A DNA stretch of 64,000 bases from Lyophyllum atratum (lineage: Eukaryota > Basidiomycota > Agaricomycetes > Agaricales > Lyophyllaceae): assembly GCA_014905825.1 (NCBI GenBank), contig JACGCN010000010.1, positions 496,001 to 560,000 of the forward strand, read 5' to 3'. Within the stretch, counting starts at the first letter, position 1, and every line of letters starts with the position of its first letter. A program made the position numbers and the translations under genes. This document shows positions 61,184 to 64,000 of the stretch, one piece after another. Below the pieces are notes generated by a model. That model was not told the DNA's origin and made no database searches. It saw only the letters and a program-made list of their open reading frames with translations.

Positions 61184-62485
61184 CTTGTTCATAGAACGAT
61201 GGGGTGAGGTAGGTTGGATGTGAGGTAGAAGCGGATAGCTGGGTTGTGGTTGGGGGTTGGCCTTCCGACATCTCGTCTTTTCTAGTTAAAGTCCTGTCTG
61301 CAAGTTCTTCCTATTCAAGGCCGTAGGATTACTACCCCTCGTTAATATCACCTCGTGTACGCCTCGAGGATAGTCTGAAGGGTTGTGAACTGTTGTGAAA
61401 TCTCAAGCCGCACCGGATCTGGAGAGATGTGATCGCATCTTGATCAATCTCGGCAAGAGCAATCCCTTCTACCTTTCCTGGTTTTGGATCGGCCAAAACT
61501 ACAGTGACTGGCCCCATCGCCCTGAGGAAACAATGACATTTATTAGAGCACGAGTTATTAGCGCTTGGTCCAAAATCTCAGCGAACTCGGAGCGTGGGTC
61601 TCCACCACTTCAGCGCATCACACCAGATCTGTGACTCGGTCGACGATCTATAGCTTCGTGAGAACGGGTGCAAGACGATGTAGGCCAGGAAGTGGCGGCG
61701 AGGACGCGTTGTACCATATTTGAATCGTTTTTATTTTAGTTTCCAGGCCCACTTGCTGGGCCTTGTCCTCGAAAGTACAACGCCCATCCGCGGCCGAGTA
61801 GGACACTGACGATTTGTTATCGTGGGAGGCCTTCAAGTCAAAGATGCGCCAAGTAAAACGGGGAGCTTTGGAGGTATGGTTCGGCGATTGGGAGACGATA
61901 CGGGACAGAGCTCGAGGCTAGTCGCCATCACAAGTTTGAAATGTTCGCGTAAATCATATAGACCTGTGAATCCGACTGTCAGTGGCCATGGAGGGCCCGG
62001 GATGCATGTGCAGTGTGAACTCATTGCACTGTTTGTGCCCAGGTACCTATCCCGAAATTACTTCCGTAGGTCATGCGCCATGACCAAATCGAGATATCTT
62101 CACTCCAAGATCTTGGGATGCTGAGATGTGAGCAAAGGATATGTGGAGCCGAATTTGGTAAGAAAGATATCCATACGAACCATTCTGCCATGAGGTTTTT
62201 CCAGTTGATGGCAGAGCACAAGTTGTAGCGGCGTGCTTGAGGATGCGTGGCTTAGCCATAGCACTCGTGGAGTAGAATGAGTTTCTTAATCATAGAGGAC
62301 CTAACGTGGTGGAAGGGATGTGAAGGGCAGCCTCGATCAACCTCGATGTGTACGTCCGAGTCAGGTCGGTCGGACCTGCCAACGGAATTTTGGCGGTATT
62401 CGGACTTGTTTACGTAATCTGAATTTCAGCGACCTCATCGTCGTCAACAGCTGACAACTGCCATCCCCGGCCAGAACTTATATCC
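61184..62485. other. divergent intergenic region
   Basis: Separates the HMG gene (minus) from the SEC2-like gene (plus). Frames at 61395-61634, 61822-62124 and 62071-62259 are short and unconvincing. One could be part of a small unknown gene, but no family is seen. Confidence 0.35.
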
Positions 62486-64000
62486 ATGGCTGAAGCCCCC
62501 CAGGACGCTCACGATGAGCACAAAGAGAACGGAAGCCTCGAAGTGAAATCCGAGGCAGAACCTGTCGTTGACCCATCGACGAAGATCAACGGAACGAACG
62601 CTGTTCCAAATGGCACAACTACTACTCATGACAAACACCAGCGGGATCCTGATGCACAAGACATGGTCATTTCATCTCTGCGCTCTCAAATACAGGACCT
62701 ATTTACTCAGGTCACCGAACTCAATGGCAAACTCGTCAAATCGTACGACAGAGTCTCTGACTTGGAAGATGACTTGCACATGGCATCCTCCGCCGTCCGC
62801 TCGACATCGCTCAAGGTATCGCAACTAGAGTTAGAGCGTACACAGCATCTGTCTGCGCTGGACACCGGGTTATTGGTCGAGAAATCTCATGTCACCTCGG
62901 AGCTCAACCGTTTGATGGAGAAGGCCACGGAGGAAGCTGCTCAGCGGGGCCAGGCAGAGACCGCACGTCGGGATATTGAAAAAGACCTCGATGACCTCAG
63001 CGCGACGCTTTTTGGACAGGCTAATACGATGGTCGCCGAGGCCCGCTACGCGAAATACCTCAGCGAGCAGAAGCTCGCCGACGCGGAGAGTGCTTTGAAA
63101 GGCGCGGAGGAAGCTGTTGGTGTGATGCAGCAACAGATGCAGGCGTTTCAGGCGGAGAAGGAGGAGGCTGAACGAAAGGCTGAGGAAGCTTTGGTGGCGA
63201 TGGGCAAGGGCAAGCATAAAGAAAGGCGTGGAAGTAACAACCTAACGCGTTCAATACGCCTCCTCAGCTCCCATCTCCCCTATCAAGAATTTATGCTTTT
63301 CATGGCGCATCTGCGGTCTGTACACCCCTCCTCCCCGCAGCCCCCTGCCATGACCACTCTATTACCCTTGCCATTCCTCGCGAGGCTCCAAAACGAAGAC
63401 TCGTCAGTATATATCATTTTGCATTATCTCCTACCTTCTGACATATAAGTATCATAGGGAACCTACTGTGCGGCTTGATCTTGCGCCTTCATTAAACTGG
63501 CTCTCCCGCCGTTCCGTGCTTTCTGCCATCCATAACGGGCAACTCATCATAGAGCCCATGTCGTCGGCTGCCCTTCTCCAAGAATCCAGTGCCCTTGGTC
63601 TCAGCAATAGCAGCAGTACCATCTCGTGTGCTTTGTGCGGGACCCCTATATTCCCCACCCAGGAAGCCAGCCATAGCCACCCTCGACCACAACCTCCAGT
63701 CCTCGGTCACTCCAACTCAAATTCGATGTCGTGGTCCGCCTCCCTGTTCAAGAAACCCTCACATTCGACGAGTTACTCAATCTCGTCGAACAACTCACAA
63801 CCACCAACCCCACCTCCTCGTAATCAGACGTTTCAACAAACGCTACCACCTCAGATCTACATCTTCAGACTGGCCTCGCCAGCGTCAAACACATCATCTC
63901 TCCCGATATCCTCTCTGCCGATGAACAGAACAACGACTTCCAACGCCTCCACCTCCGCGTCGTCCCACCAAACTGACTACACCTCTAACACCTCAAGTCC
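62486..64000 (+). CDS. SEC2: SEC2-like Rab GEF, partial at right edge
   Basis: Exchange factor for the Sec4/Rab8 group in exocytosis. After an acidic N-terminus (about 60 residues) comes a long coiled coil, starting SSLRSQIQDLFTQVTELNGKL, with the catalytic region ARRDIEKDLDDLSATLFGQANTMVAEAR (about 62965-63045), the hallmark of Sec2p/Rabin. An intron at about 63401-63459 joins to EPTVRLDLAPSLNWL. Then follow CALCGTPIF (a CXXC pair) and a Ser/Pro-rich part. The frame remains open to base 64000, so the 3' end is missing. Transcribed away from the HMG gene. Confidence 0.85.

Overview
The window looks like nuclear DNA of a mushroom-type basidiomycete (Agaricomycetes). Genes are dense, on both strands, and cut by many short introns (about 50-60 nt, GTRNGT...YAG). 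Several families are typical of or expanded in this group: a DUF6535 membrane protein, an alpha-kinase, a DDE integrase-like protein and small cysteine-rich secreted peptides. All gene models were spliced by eye from reading frames, splice signals and family knowledge. No search was run, so exon edges of the long genes are approximate.

Layout. 0.4-6.2 kb (minus): mitochondrial methionyl-tRNA formyltransferase and a SYG1/XPR1 SPX-EXS phosphate transporter. 6.3-21.3 kb: an accessory island with three paralogous genes for secreted six-cysteine (C-C-CC-C-C, knottin-like) peptides at 8.06, 9.40 and 20.75 kb. Between copies 2 and 3 lie a decayed DUF4139 gene, a tandem array of intron-like modules, an intact DDE integrase-like gene and, about 290 bp behind it, a long gene with CXXC zinc ribbons and two alpha-kinase-type domains. 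A diverged inverted repeat (about 9.9 and 20.05 kb) brackets this block. 21.5-34.6 kb: VPS16, an arrestin-like protein, a gene-poor 3 kb, a MAT2B/RmlD-like reductase, a doubtful ORF and an RMD1/DUF155 protein. 36-50.5 kb: a CSC1/OSCA/TMEM63 channel, an intron-containing tRNA-Thr(AGU), a Git3/cAMP-receptor-like GPCR, a type II haloacid dehalogenase, a DUF6535 protein, RPB10 and an unrecognised small conserved-looking protein. 51.5-64 kb: an F-box protein, a stretch of decayed duplications, an EDE1-like EH-domain protein, an HMG-box transcription factor and the 5' part of a SEC2-type Rab GEF that runs off the edge.

The housekeeping genes fit a core chromosome arm: vesicle traffic and endocytosis (VPS16, arrestin-like, EDE1-like, SEC2), phosphate and ion transport, transcription and signalling. 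They are not an operon and are not obviously co-regulated. The 8-21 kb island is the unusual part. Its most interesting points are the peptide family, whose three copies share internal exons of exactly 26, 4 and 46 nt (including a 4-nt micro-exon), and the integrase/double alpha-kinase gene pair within inverted repeats, which could be a mobile or domesticated module.
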